From NCBI RefSeq assembly GCF_016616095.2, contig NZ_CP067089.2:1736001-1800000 (forward strand): a stretch of DNA of 64,000 nt. The letters are read 5' to 3'. Below are positions 55,082 through 63,580 of this stretch, piece after piece; the first letter of the stretch is position 1, and the number at the start of each line of letters is the position of its first letter. The notes under the pieces were generated by a model. The model saw only the letters and a list, made by a program, of their open reading frames with translations. It made no database searches and was not told the origin of the DNA. A program made the position numbers and the translations under genes. This DNA comes from Breznakiella homolactica (GTDB lineage: Bacteria > Spirochaetota > Spirochaetia > Treponematales > Breznakiellaceae).

Positions 55082-55909
55082 ATGCATAGGATCCAGATTA
55101 CCCTGACTCCGGCGGAGGCCAAACGGATCATTGCCAAGGCAATCGCGGCGCTGCCGGAGGTCAGGGATGCTCTGGCCCAGGGGGCAATTTTTCTCAAAGG
55201 CGGCAGCACCGCCTCCGCGGTGGCGGAGGAGTTCGGGTTTCCGGCTCTGCACCTGAGCGGCCGAATCTCCCCCCGCGGGACCCTCGGCGCGGCGGTATCT
55301 CCCGATATTCCCCACAACGGACTTATCAGAAACGGTTCCCTTGTTTCAGCTGATGATGACACAGTAACAATAGTGCGGAACCTCGGCAGAGGGGACATCA
55401 TCATCACCGGAGCCAACGCCGTGGATTCCGAGGGAAACGCCGCCATGATGGCCGGAGCCGAAGGCGGCGGAAATCCCGGAGCGGCCTGGGGCGCCTTCAG
55501 CACCGAAGGCGCTTCCGTTATAATTGCCGCGGGCACCGAAAAACTGATCCCCGGTTCCATACGGGACGCGGTTTCCGCCGCCGGACGGAAAGGTGTGGAT
55601 GTCTCCACCGGCATGGCCGTGGGGCTGCTTCCGGTTTTCGGCAGGCTGATCACGGAACGGGAAGCCCTGGAAATCCTCGCGCCGGTACGGGCCACCGTAA
55701 TCGGGGCCGGGGGAATTACCGGCGGCGAAGGCTCGTCGGTAATTGTGATAGAAGGCGAACAGTTCGATACACGGAAAGTGTTCGACCTTGTTCTTTCAAT
55801 AAAAGGAACGGAATTGAGCGGTGCGGCGGAAAGCGCCGGTGAATGCCGGGGCCCCAACTCCCGGTGCGGCCTTCACCGTTCCTGCATATACGCGCAGGGA
55901 GGCGGATAA
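55082..55909 (+). CDS. Uncharacterised protein of the dpp/AroM operon
   Basis: A 275-residue protein I do not recognise. Visible: GAIFLKGGSTASAVAEEFG, GRGDIIITGANAVDSEGNAA and TVIGAGGITGGEGSSVIVIE, glycine-rich loops as in Rossmann-like or NagB/CoA-transferase-like folds, and a short Cys-rich tail (GECRGPNSRCGLHRSC). No membrane segment. Its stop TAA overlaps the ATG of aroM (TAATG). Strictly operonic, so it should act in the same pathway. Confidence 0.7.
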   Translation: MHRIQITLTPAEAKRIIAKAIAALPEVRDALAQGAIFLKGGSTASAVAEEFGFPALHLSGRISPRGTLGAAVSPDIPHNGLIRNGSLVSADDDTVTIVRNLGRGDIIITGANAVDSEGNAAMMAGAEGGGNPGAAWGAFSTEGASVIIAAGTEKLIPGSIRDAVSAAGRKGVDVSTGMAVGLLPVFGRLITEREALEILAPVRATVIGAGGITGGEGSSVIVIEGEQFDTRKVFDLVLSIKGTELSGAAESAGECRGPNSRCGLHRSCIYAQGGG

Positions 55910-56595
55910 TGGAACATAAAAAAATAAGAATCGGAGCGGTCACCATAGGACAGTCCCCGAGAACGGATGTGGCCCCCGAATTTGAATCCGCCCTGGGAAT
56001 GGATGCCGAACTTATCCAGGCCGGCGCGCTGGACGGCCTTTCCCTGGAAGAAGTACGGAAGCTCGCGCCGAACCCCGGGGATTACATTCTGGTCACCCGG
56101 ATGCGGGACGGAACGGAAGTTAAAATAGCGGAACACCATATCCTGGACAGGATGAAGGCCGCCATCAGGCAGTTCGAAAACGACGGCCTCGACCTGATTG
56201 TGCTCTTCTGCACCGGCCAGTTCCCGGAGATTGATTCCCGGTCCCTTATCCTCAAGCCGGATGTTCTTATGGTGCAGACCGTTCCGGGCATCCTCAAGAA
56301 AGGCCGCCTCGGCGCGGTGGTGCCCTCCCCAGACCAGATTCCGGCGATGACGAAAAAATGGGAACAGACCGGGCTGGAGGTCGTAACCGCGGCGGCGTCC
56401 CCCTATTCCGGGAAGGAAGAGGATTTCCGGGCCGCGGGCAGAAGCCTGGCGGAACAGAAAGCGGACCTTATCGTTCTCGACTGTATCGGCTATAACAGTG
56501 CCATGAAGAAAATCATTAAAGAAGAAAGCGGAAAACCGGTCATCCTTCCCCGGACTCTTCTGGGGAGAATTGCCGGAGAAATAGCAGGAGGCTGA
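55909..56595 (+). CDS. AroM family protein
   Basis: A 228-residue protein from the ATG at 55909, with GGGAGG upstream. It matches E. coli AroM in length (about 225) and layout: IRIGAVTIGQSPRTDVAPEF, ILVTRMRDGTEVKIAEHHIL, VLFCTGQFPEID and VLDCIGYNSAMK. AroM is a member of the Asp/Glu racemase-like superfamily, and has Cys in LFCTGQF and LDCIGYN here. Its role is unknown, but the second racemase-like gene in this operon strengthens an amino-acid or amide theme. Confidence 0.88.
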   Translation: MEHKKIRIGAVTIGQSPRTDVAPEFESALGMDAELIQAGALDGLSLEEVRKLAPNPGDYILVTRMRDGTEVKIAEHHILDRMKAAIRQFENDGLDLIVLFCTGQFPEIDSRSLILKPDVLMVQTVPGILKKGRLGAVVPSPDQIPAMTKKWEQTGLEVVTAAASPYSGKEEDFRAAGRSLAEQKADLIVLDCIGYNSAMKKIIKEESGKPVILPRTLLGRIAGEIAGG

Positions 56596-56596
56596 A

Positions 56597-57538
56597 ATGG
56601 ACATACGGAAAGGAGCCAGAATAGTAATTGCCGATTGCCTCGGCGCTAAACCGGGAGAAACGTTTCTCGTGGTTACGGATCCTTCAAAGCAGAATATCGG
56701 GGAGGCCCTGTACAAGGAAGCCCTGGAACTGGGGCTTACGGCACATTACCTTCTCATGCCCGAAACCGGAACCAACGGCGCGGAACCGACCACCGTAGTT
56801 TCCGAAGCCATGAAACACGCGGACGTCATCGTCTGCCCCACCCGTTATTCCCTGACCCATACCAACGCCCGCAAGGAAGCCGCCGCCCGGGGTGCCAGGA
56901 TAGCCACCATGCCCGGAATCACCGAGGATATGTTCGGCGCCGGGGCAATCACCGCGGACTACAAAAAGGTCGCAGCCCTGAGCGACAAAGTAACGGAAAT
57001 CCTGAGCCGGGGCGAAAACGCCCGGATCGAAAAGGACGGCAAAATCCTGGAGATGTCCCTCAAAGGCCGGAACGGAGTCTCCTCCAACGGGCTCTACCAT
57101 ACGCCGGGCAGCTCCGGAAACCTTCCCACCGGCGAAGGCTATATCGCGCCCCTGGAAGGAACCGCCAACGGGACCATTATCGTCGACGGCTCCCTGGCGG
57201 GCTTCGGGAAAGTTACCGGCCCCCTGGAAATAACCATCGAGAACGGAAAGGCTGTAAGTTTTTCCGGCCCCGAAGCGGAATGGATGGAGAAAACCCTGGC
57301 CAGCCCGGAAGCCCGCAACGTTGCGGAGCTTGGGGTGGGAACCAACGACATGGCACGGATCACCGGGGTTATCCTGGAGGATGAAAAGGTATACGGAACC
57401 ATCCACGTCGCCTTCGGCAGCAACGCCACCTTCGGGGGAACCGTCTCCGCCGGGGTTCATATCGACGGGATAATCCTGGGAGCCACCCTCAGCATCGACG
57501 GACAGGTTATCGTCCGGGACGGAAAAGTACTGGTATAA
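56597..57538 (+). CDS. M29-like leucyl aminopeptidase family protein
   Basis: A 313-residue protein. The C-terminal third has ELGVGTNDMARITGVILED, GTIHVAFGSNATFGGTVSAG and VHIDGIILGATLSID, matching the metal-binding end of M29 aminopeptidases; the first part (about 20-150) lacks clear catalytic features, as in related short M29-like proteins. GGAGG precedes the ATG. It would finish peptide breakdown after import. Its stop is 1 bp before the GTG of the helicase-like gene. Confidence 0.8.
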   Translation: MDIRKGARIVIADCLGAKPGETFLVVTDPSKQNIGEALYKEALELGLTAHYLLMPETGTNGAEPTTVVSEAMKHADVIVCPTRYSLTHTNARKEAAARGARIATMPGITEDMFGAGAITADYKKVAALSDKVTEILSRGENARIEKDGKILEMSLKGRNGVSSNGLYHTPGSSGNLPTGEGYIAPLEGTANGTIIVDGSLAGFGKVTGPLEITIENGKAVSFSGPEAEWMEKTLASPEARNVAELGVGTNDMARITGVILEDEKVYGTIHVAFGSNATFGGTVSAGVHIDGIILGATLSIDGQVIVRDGKVLV

Positions 57539-57539
57539 T

Positions 57540-60311
57540 GTGGAGCGTGCCGGCGGCGGTAAAATATCGTATATAGCCTTCAGGAAATACCAGGAGGACA
57601 TACTCGCCGACTTCGAGCGCCGGCGCCTCTCGGGGGAACGGAAGTTTCACTACGTTTCCCCGCCGGGTTCAGGAAAGACCCTCATAGGGCTGGAACTGTT
57701 TCTCCGGCTCAATAACAAGGCCCTGGTGCTCTCACCGACTCTGGCAATCCAGGAACAGTGGATCGGAATGGGGCGGCAGCATACCGGCGGAACCAGTTAC
57801 TCGGCGGATCCTTTTTCCGACGCGGACATGGTATCCCTGACGTACCAGTCCGTAAGCGTCAAGGACGGAACGGCCCTCCATCGGAACGCGAAGAAAATCA
57901 TCGCCGCCCTGGATCAGCGAAAAGTAGTTATCTTTGATGAATGCCACCACCTTACCCGGTTCTGGGCGGATGTGGTCAAAGCCCTGGATACCAGGGACCG
58001 GTATTTTATTGCCCTTACCGCAACGCTCCCCACGGACCGGGATAAAAAAGAAACCGAAACATATTATAAACTGCTCGACACGGTTGATTACGAGGTCCTG
58101 CTCCCGCCGGTTATCAGGGAAGGCTACCTTGCCCCCTACAATGACCTTGTGTACACCGTATCACCCACGGATACGGAACTCAAAACCATAGACCGCCTCA
58201 GCGCTCCCTACCGGGAGCTTATGACGGAACTCAGGACGGTCCGGGATGTTGCCACCCCCCAGTCCTGGGCGTATGACCGGCTGGATTCCTATTCCGACTC
58301 CGCGGGAGTCCCGATTCCCTTTGATGAGCTCTACAGGCAGAAACCGGACTACTGCATCGCCGCCGCCCGTTTTGTCCTGAAGCACGGCATGGAACTTCCC
58401 TATTCGGTTATATTCACCAATGAAATGGAGGAAGCGCCGAACTTCGAAGACGTGCTGCTGGTCATGGAGGATTATATACACAGCTGCCTCCGGAAACAGG
58501 AGCCCGGCCTTGCATACGCAGAAAAAGCCGTCCGGGCGTTTAGAACCCTGGGATACCATATCGGTGAAGACGGCATAAAGGTTATCCACCGGGGCATCAG
58601 GGATATCCTTAGCAACTCCCAGGGAAAACTGTTTGCGCTAAAACCCATCATCGGGACCGAACTCCCGGTCATGGGGGACGATTTTAACTGTCTGGTTATC
58701 TGCGATTACGAAGAAAACAAATCCGGCTGCGGCGCCCGGGAGGCCTTTGAGTACATCCTCCACGAACCGGAAATAGCTCCCTGCAGGCCGGTGATGCTTA
58801 CGGGAAAACGGGTTCTGGCGGCCCCCGCGGTCACGGACGACCTCATGGCCTGCGCCGCGGTCTTTCTGGAGAGGGAAACCATTAACCTCCGGCTCCGGGC
58901 CGTCCCCTGCGGGGATGCTTTCGAAATTTTTCCGGAAAACGGCACCTGGAATACCCGGGTTTCGGTTCCCCTGGTAAGCTACGCCCTGGAACGGGGTATA
59001 ATCCGGTGTCTCATCAGTACCCGTTCGCTTCTGGGGGAAGGCTGGAACGCTGTACGGCTCAATACGCTGATTGATCTGACCAGCGTGACCGGATACGCCA
59101 TGGTCAACCAGATCCGGGGGCGGACCCTCCGGCTGGATGATAAACGGCCCTTTAAAACCGCGAACAACTGGGATGTGGTGACCCTCATCCAGGATCCGGA
59201 ACAGGGTGCCTACGATGTTACACGGCTCCGGCAGAAATTTACCCGGTTTTTCGGTCTGAGCAGCGACGGGCAGATAGAAAAAGGCATAGGCCATGTGCAT
59301 CCGCTGCTGGCCCGCAACACCACGGAAGAACTCTACGCCGCGAGAAAAGATTTCAACGAAACGATGCTCCGCCGGGCCACCGGCCGTCTGGAGGTTTATA
59401 AAAAGTGGAATGTTCACAGTCCGTATAAAAACACCTTTATCCACTGTATTGACGCGAAACTGTCAGGGAATAGTGAAGCCGGCGGCACCCTGGCCGCCGA
59501 GGGGACCCTCCGGCGGTTATTCCTGCGGACAGCCGGCCCGGCAAAGGCGGTTTCATTTACAGTACCCTTACTGATCCTGGCCGGAGCGATACTGGGAACA
59601 GGCCGGCTGCCTGTACTGTTCATTCTCGCCTGTCTGCTCATTCCTGCGGCGGCGGCAGTCCTTCCCGCGGTACTGCCGCCGCCGGTTGTATTTCTGCGGA
59701 TGCGGAAAAACGCCGCCGCCGGTTTTCTCGGTACGGTCCCGGTATTGGCAGGCCTGATCACCGAAACATTGGTTTCCCTTAATCTGGCGGAAAAGGATAA
59801 AACCGCGGGACGGGACGGGATAAAAATTGTCCCCCGGGAGAATAACACCTACCGGATCTACAGCGGCGACGAGATTCTCTCCCCGCTCCTCTCCGACGCC
59901 CTGAACGACATTTTCAAGCCCATAGGCAATCAGAAATATTTCCTGTCCGTGCAGAAATACCAGCCCCTGCGGTACCCCGCGGTTTCGTTTCTCTGGAACC
60001 AGTTTTACCGGGGAATCAGTAAAAGGAAAAACCTGAAACCCGGGGAATATTATTTCTGGTTCCGCCAGGCGTGCGTAGCATGGAACGGTATTTCCCGGAT
60101 AAAACTGCTCCCGGAAAGGGTGCTCGTTCCTGTCCCGGAGATCTTCAGCAGAAGGAAAAAAGACGCGGAAAAATTCAGAGCCCTGTGGCAGGAAGAAATC
60201 GGAAGCGCAAAACTCGTGGCTTCCCGGGGCAATTCCCGGCAGGAGATCGCGGGTTTTGCCGGAAAGAAGCTTTTTCCCGTCACCATAACCCGAAAGGAAC
60301 TCTGGATATAA
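57540..60311 (+). CDS. Membrane-associated SF2 helicase-like protein
   Basis: A 923-residue protein starting with GTG directly after the aminopeptidase stop. Residues 39-47 (VSPPGSGKT) are Walker A, 133-136 (DECH) Walker B, 160-162 (TAT) motif III, and 524-528 (QIRGR) motif VI, so it has both RecA-like domains of a superfamily 2 ATPase. At about 673-712 a hydrophobic segment (VPLLILAGAILG and VLFILACLLIPAAAAVLPAV) looks like one hairpin or two membrane helices, followed by about 200 residues ending in a Lys-rich part. I know no family with this layout. The role could be RNA or DNA handling at the membrane, or defence. Confidence 0.75.
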   Translation: MERAGGGKISYIAFRKYQEDILADFERRRLSGERKFHYVSPPGSGKTLIGLELFLRLNNKALVLSPTLAIQEQWIGMGRQHTGGTSYSADPFSDADMVSLTYQSVSVKDGTALHRNAKKIIAALDQRKVVIFDECHHLTRFWADVVKALDTRDRYFIALTATLPTDRDKKETETYYKLLDTVDYEVLLPPVIREGYLAPYNDLVYTVSPTDTELKTIDRLSAPYRELMTELRTVRDVATPQSWAYDRLDSYSDSAGVPIPFDELYRQKPDYCIAAARFVLKHGMELPYSVIFTNEMEEAPNFEDVLLVMEDYIHSCLRKQEPGLAYAEKAVRAFRTLGYHIGEDGIKVIHRGIRDILSNSQGKLFALKPIIGTELPVMGDDFNCLVICDYEENKSGCGAREAFEYILHEPEIAPCRPVMLTGKRVLAAPAVTDDLMACAAVFLERETINLRLRAVPCGDAFEIFPENGTWNTRVSVPLVSYALERGIIRCLISTRSLLGEGWNAVRLNTLIDLTSVTGYAMVNQIRGRTLRLDDKRPFKTANNWDVVTLIQDPEQGAYDVTRLRQKFTRFFGLSSDGQIEKGIGHVHPLLARNTTEELYAARKDFNETMLRRATGRLEVYKKWNVHSPYKNTFIHCIDAKLSGNSEAGGTLAAEGTLRRLFLRTAGPAKAVSFTVPLLILAGAILGTGRLPVLFILACLLIPAAAAVLPAVLPPPVVFLRMRKNAAAGFLGTVPVLAGLITETLVSLNLAEKDKTAGRDGIKIVPRENNTYRIYSGDEILSPLLSDALNDIFKPIGNQKYFLSVQKYQPLRYPAVSFLWNQFYRGISKRKNLKPGEYYFWFRQACVAWNGISRIKLLPERVLVPVPEIFSRRKKDAEKFRALWQEEIGSAKLVASRGNSRQEIAGFAGKKLFPVTITRKELWI

Positions 60312-60402
60312 CCGTTCCACCGAAAACAGCCCCCGACTCCCGGCCCCGGCGGTCCCCCTTGAGGATTGCCCGGAAACCTGGTAATAATAGGTGACGGTTT
60401 AT

Positions 60403-61194
60403 ATGATGAAAAACGAACAGGCCATTCTGCGTTTCGCCGTATCGGCTGGAGAGGTTCTGCTGAAAAACGGCGGCGAAATATTCAGGGTACAGGAAACCAT
60501 CAGCCGGATTCTCGAGGCCTTCGGGCTGCGCAACCATTCCCTGTACATTCTTTCCAACGGCATTTTTGTGACCCTCAACGAAGGGGATGAAAATAACTGT
60601 TTCGCCCTCCGGTTCGTACCTTCGGCAAAAACCCATCTCGGGCGTATTGCCGCGGTTAACGAACTTTCCCGGAAAATCGGCAGGGAAGGCGGCGATCCCG
60701 TAAAACTTACGGAATACGAAGCGGAACTCGCCGCCTGCGAGAGTCTGCCCTTCGCGCCCCTGTGGATACAGGTACTGGCATGCGCCGCCGGAAGCGGAAG
60801 CTTCTGTTTTCTGTTCGGGGGCAAGGCCTTTGACTGTCTGGCGGCTTTTGTGTGCGGCATAGTGCTGCAGCTTTTCCTGTCGTTTTATGGGAAGCGCCAG
60901 GTATCCCGGTACATACCGACGATCCTCGGAAGCGCGGTGGTCAGCCTCATGGCTGCGGGGATGGTAAGTTTTTTCAGCGGCCTGTCTCTGGGGCACATCA
61001 TCGTCGGCTCCGTAATCGCCCTAGTTCCCGGTGTGGCGTTCACCACATCCATCCGGGAGTTTTTCAACGGAGATTACCTGTCCGGCAGTATCCATCTTAT
61101 TGACGCCCTTCTTACGGGAATATGCATAGCCGCCGGGGTCGCTACCAGCCTGTGGGTATGGCAGCTTATCAGCGGCAGAGGGCTGTTCCTGTGA
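60403..61194 (+). CDS. Threonine/serine exporter, N-terminal (DUF1212) half
   Basis: 263 residues from the ATG at 60403 (AGGTGA upstream; the GTG at 60391 has no site). The DUF1212/ThrE N-terminal pattern is clear: RFAVSAGEVLLKNGGEIFRV and SNGIFVTLNEGDE, then a membrane block with GHIIVGSVIALVPGVAFTTS. In Corynebacterium ThrE both halves are one protein; here the other half is the next gene, overlapping by GTGA. It probably exports threonine, serine or small peptides. Confidence 0.88.
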   Translation: MMKNEQAILRFAVSAGEVLLKNGGEIFRVQETISRILEAFGLRNHSLYILSNGIFVTLNEGDENNCFALRFVPSAKTHLGRIAAVNELSRKIGREGGDPVKLTEYEAELAACESLPFAPLWIQVLACAAGSGSFCFLFGGKAFDCLAAFVCGIVLQLFLSFYGKRQVSRYIPTILGSAVVSLMAAGMVSFFSGLSLGHIIVGSVIALVPGVAFTTSIREFFNGDYLSGSIHLIDALLTGICIAAGVATSLWVWQLISGRGLFL

Positions 61195-61631
61195 TACTCC
61201 AGATTGTTTTACAGGTAGCCGCCGCCATGGTGGCGACTTTGGCTTTTTCGATTCTCTTCAGCGCTCCGGTAAACCACCTTCTCTTCTGCAGTATTGTCGG
61301 GGGTGTGGCGTGGTTTGTGAATATCGGACTTATAAGCCTTGGGGTGAACATAATCTTTGCCTGTTTTGCGGCGACCCTGGCGCTCACTATCTGCGCCCGG
61401 ATCTTTTCCTATTGGAGAAGAGCCCCGGTTACGGTATTCCTTCTGGCGGGCATATTCTCCCTGGTTCCCGGGGCGGGAATTTACTATACGGCGTATTACG
61501 CTTTTTCATCGGGGTTTTCCAGGGCCTTTGACAAGGGGCTCGAAACGCTCATGCTCGCGGGCGCTATTGTGGTCGGCATTCTTTTCGGATTCGCCCTGCC
61601 CAAAAAGCTGTTCCATATTTTCTCAAAATGA
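61191..61631 (+). CDS. Threonine/serine exporter, C-terminal (DUF3815) half
   Basis: A 146-residue membrane protein from the GTG at 61191, which overlaps the preceding stop (GTGA). It has four or five helices and FLLAGIFSLVPGAGIYYTAY, the DUF3815 motif that mirrors the VPG motif in the first half. The two genes together make one split ThrE transporter. Confidence 0.88.
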   Translation: MILQIVLQVAAAMVATLAFSILFSAPVNHLLFCSIVGGVAWFVNIGLISLGVNIIFACFAATLALTICARIFSYWRRAPVTVFLLAGIFSLVPGAGIYYTAYYAFSSGFSRAFDKGLETLMLAGAIVVGILFGFALPKKLFHIFSK

Positions 61632-61650
61632 ATTCGGCGGACCGCCGGGG

Positions 61651-62406
61651 TTAATCGTTTATCCCTTTGATGCGGTCCATTTTCCCCCGGTAAAACGCGG
61701 AAGTACCGGAACGGCTGTCGATTTCCGTCTGGATCACATCGCGGACCGCTCCGGCAAACTGATGGACCGAATCCATTTTTATTTCACCCTTATCATCCCG
61801 GCTGATAAACTGCGCCGGATATACGGGATCAAGCACAACGAGTTTCTGCCTGGGCAGTGAACGGCCCCAGAAGTTTCCCCGGTTAATCCGCCCTTCGGAA
61901 AAGACCGTGGCCAGGGGAACCACGGGGATATCCAGCTCCGCGGCAATAAGAAACGCCCCGGGTTTGAACTCCCTGACCTGCTGGTTGTACAGATAGCATT
62001 CCCCTTCAGGATAGAAATGAATGAAACGCCGGTGTTTAAAGGCTTTTTCACATTCCGCGGCCAGCTGCCTGAATCCCGACCGCCCCCGGGGTATGGGCAT
62101 CCCGCCCAGGAGACGGGTCAGGGTTCCCAGCACGGGGGTCTCCACGGTAGCTTCCAGCAGCGTGTGCCAGGTACGGCCCGGAAGGAATATCCGGCTGATC
62201 ATCACCGGATCCAGAAACGTCGTATGGTTTGAGACAACGATGGCCCTCGGTATTCCCTTCAGTTTTCCGATGTTCTCATAGGAGGAAGAATAAAAAAGTA
62301 TGTTAACGAACTGCGCCACAGGCCACACCGTATAAAACGTGAGGGTTGACGCCAGCCTGAAGGCCAGTGAATTGTCAATAAGGGATTTTCCGTGTTTGTA
62401 AGGCAT
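61651..62406 (-). CDS. plsC: 1-acyl-sn-glycerol-3-phosphate acyltransferase (PlsC family)
   Basis: 251 residues from the ATG at 62406; an ATG at 62418 sits directly on the GGAGG and is less likely. The acyltransferase motifs are IVVSNHTTFLDPVMISR (NHxxxxD), a glycine-rich GGMPIPRGRSGF, and IHFYPEGECY (EG motif). A hydrophobic segment near the N-terminus anchors it to the membrane. It makes phosphatidic acid or a related lipid. Follows the glycosyltransferase gene by 25 bp, so it may act on a glycolipid. Confidence 0.9.
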   Translation of the reverse strand: MPYKHGKSLIDNSLAFRLASTLTFYTVWPVAQFVNILFYSSSYENIGKLKGIPRAIVVSNHTTFLDPVMISRIFLPGRTWHTLLEATVETPVLGTLTRLLGGMPIPRGRSGFRQLAAECEKAFKHRRFIHFYPEGECYLYNQQVREFKPGAFLIAAELDIPVVPLATVFSEGRINRGNFWGRSLPRQKLVVLDPVYPAQFISRDDKGEIKMDSVHQFAGAVRDVIQTEIDSRSGTSAFYRGKMDRIKGIND

Positions 62407-62430
62407 ACTGCAGTCCATCCTCCCCGGAGT

Positions 62431-63576
62431 TTACGTAACAACCCTGCCCTTCCAGGCAAAACCCTGGCCCGATACGGTTTTGAACCATGACAGGCAGGCC
62501 ATAAACAGCAGATTAAGAATCATCAGAGGCCATAAAAATGAATACATCGGATTGAGTCTGCGGTCCATAAACAGCATTCCCCAGGTCATGGTGTACAGAA
62601 TATTTACCATGAGCAGCTGCGCCGTGAACGGGCCGGCGGTCAGCAGCGAGAAGATCAGCAGGGGGAACGGCATAAACAGGAAAAGAAGGGCCGCGACAAT
62701 GATCAGCGCCAGCAGCACCGTATTTTTCCCGAGAAAATCAAAAATATTTTTTCCGATCCCTTCCACCGCGCTCTGGTAATCAGAGTACATGCGGCACTGA
62801 ACCTGGCTGCTGATATCGAGAAATTTTGTTTTATATCCTTTGTTCTTGACGTGCCGGGCCAGATACACATCTTCGCTGGTCCGCTTCTTCACCGCTTCAA
62901 ACCGGCCGCAGCTGTCAAGCACATCCTTTTTAACGGCGATAAACTGCCCCACGGCGGTGGAGAAAAACCCCGATTTAAAGTACGTATTGCACCGGAGGGG
63001 AATTATAAAACCGGTAAGAAGAAACATGATCGGAACCGTCACCTTTTCCCCGAAGGTCTGCAGGTCCTGGCCGACGTAACCGGAAATAAAATCGGCCCCC
63101 GTGGAATTGAGATTGGTAACCGCCCATGAAACGGAGGTCCTGCTGTGGAGCGTATCGGCGTCGGTAAAAACGATTATTTCACCCTTTGCTTTTTCGGATA
63201 GCTGCTGCAGGGCGTGGGGTTTCCCGTACCAGTCGTCGGGAAGCGCGTCCCCCCGGAACAAACGGACCCGGGGGTTCTCCTCGGTTATTTTTTTAATGAT
63301 CGCGTAGCTGTTGTCGGTGGAGTTGTCATCCAGAACGAGGATCTCGTAATTGCGGTACGTCTGGTCAAGAAGAGAATTGAGACACCGTTCGATGTTTTTT
63401 TCCTCGTTCCGGACGGGAATCAGCACCGAAACGAAGGGCCCCTCGGTTTCTTCCGCGGGCCTGGTATCCCTTTTCATCTCCGCGATATTAACCCTCGCAA
63501 GAATCAAAAAATACAGCGCCAGGATGATGCTGATTAAAAAATATAAATCCCCGAAGTAGAGCCAGATATTCTGCAT
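62431..63576 (-). CDS. Family 2 glycosyltransferase, membrane-bound
   Basis: A 381-residue enzyme. An N-terminal helix (about 8-28), then the GT-A domain with VSVLIPVRNEEKNIERCLNS, VLDDNSTDNS and FTDADTLHS (DxD), the SEDVYLARH (ED) motif, and three or four helices at the C-terminus. It resembles the CrtQ or ceramide-type group that transfers to lipids. With PlsC and the TPR protein it forms a three-gene unit. Confidence 0.9.
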   Translation of the reverse strand: MQNIWLYFGDLYFLISIILALYFLILARVNIAEMKRDTRPAEETEGPFVSVLIPVRNEEKNIERCLNSLLDQTYRNYEILVLDDNSTDNSYAIIKKITEENPRVRLFRGDALPDDWYGKPHALQQLSEKAKGEIIVFTDADTLHSRTSVSWAVTNLNSTGADFISGYVGQDLQTFGEKVTVPIMFLLTGFIIPLRCNTYFKSGFFSTAVGQFIAVKKDVLDSCGRFEAVKKRTSEDVYLARHVKNKGYKTKFLDISSQVQCRMYSDYQSAVEGIGKNIFDFLGKNTVLLALIIVAALLFLFMPFPLLIFSLLTAGPFTAQLLMVNILYTMTWGMLFMDRRLNPMYSFLWPLMILNLLFMACLSWFKTVSGQGFAWKGRVVT

Positions 63577-63580
63577 GCCA

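Noticed and set aside
57531..57539. Perfect extended -10 (TGGTATAAT) at the end of the M29-like gene
   Set aside because: It would start transcription after the GTG of the helicase gene, no -35 is present, and the bases are simply the last codons and stop. Probably chance.
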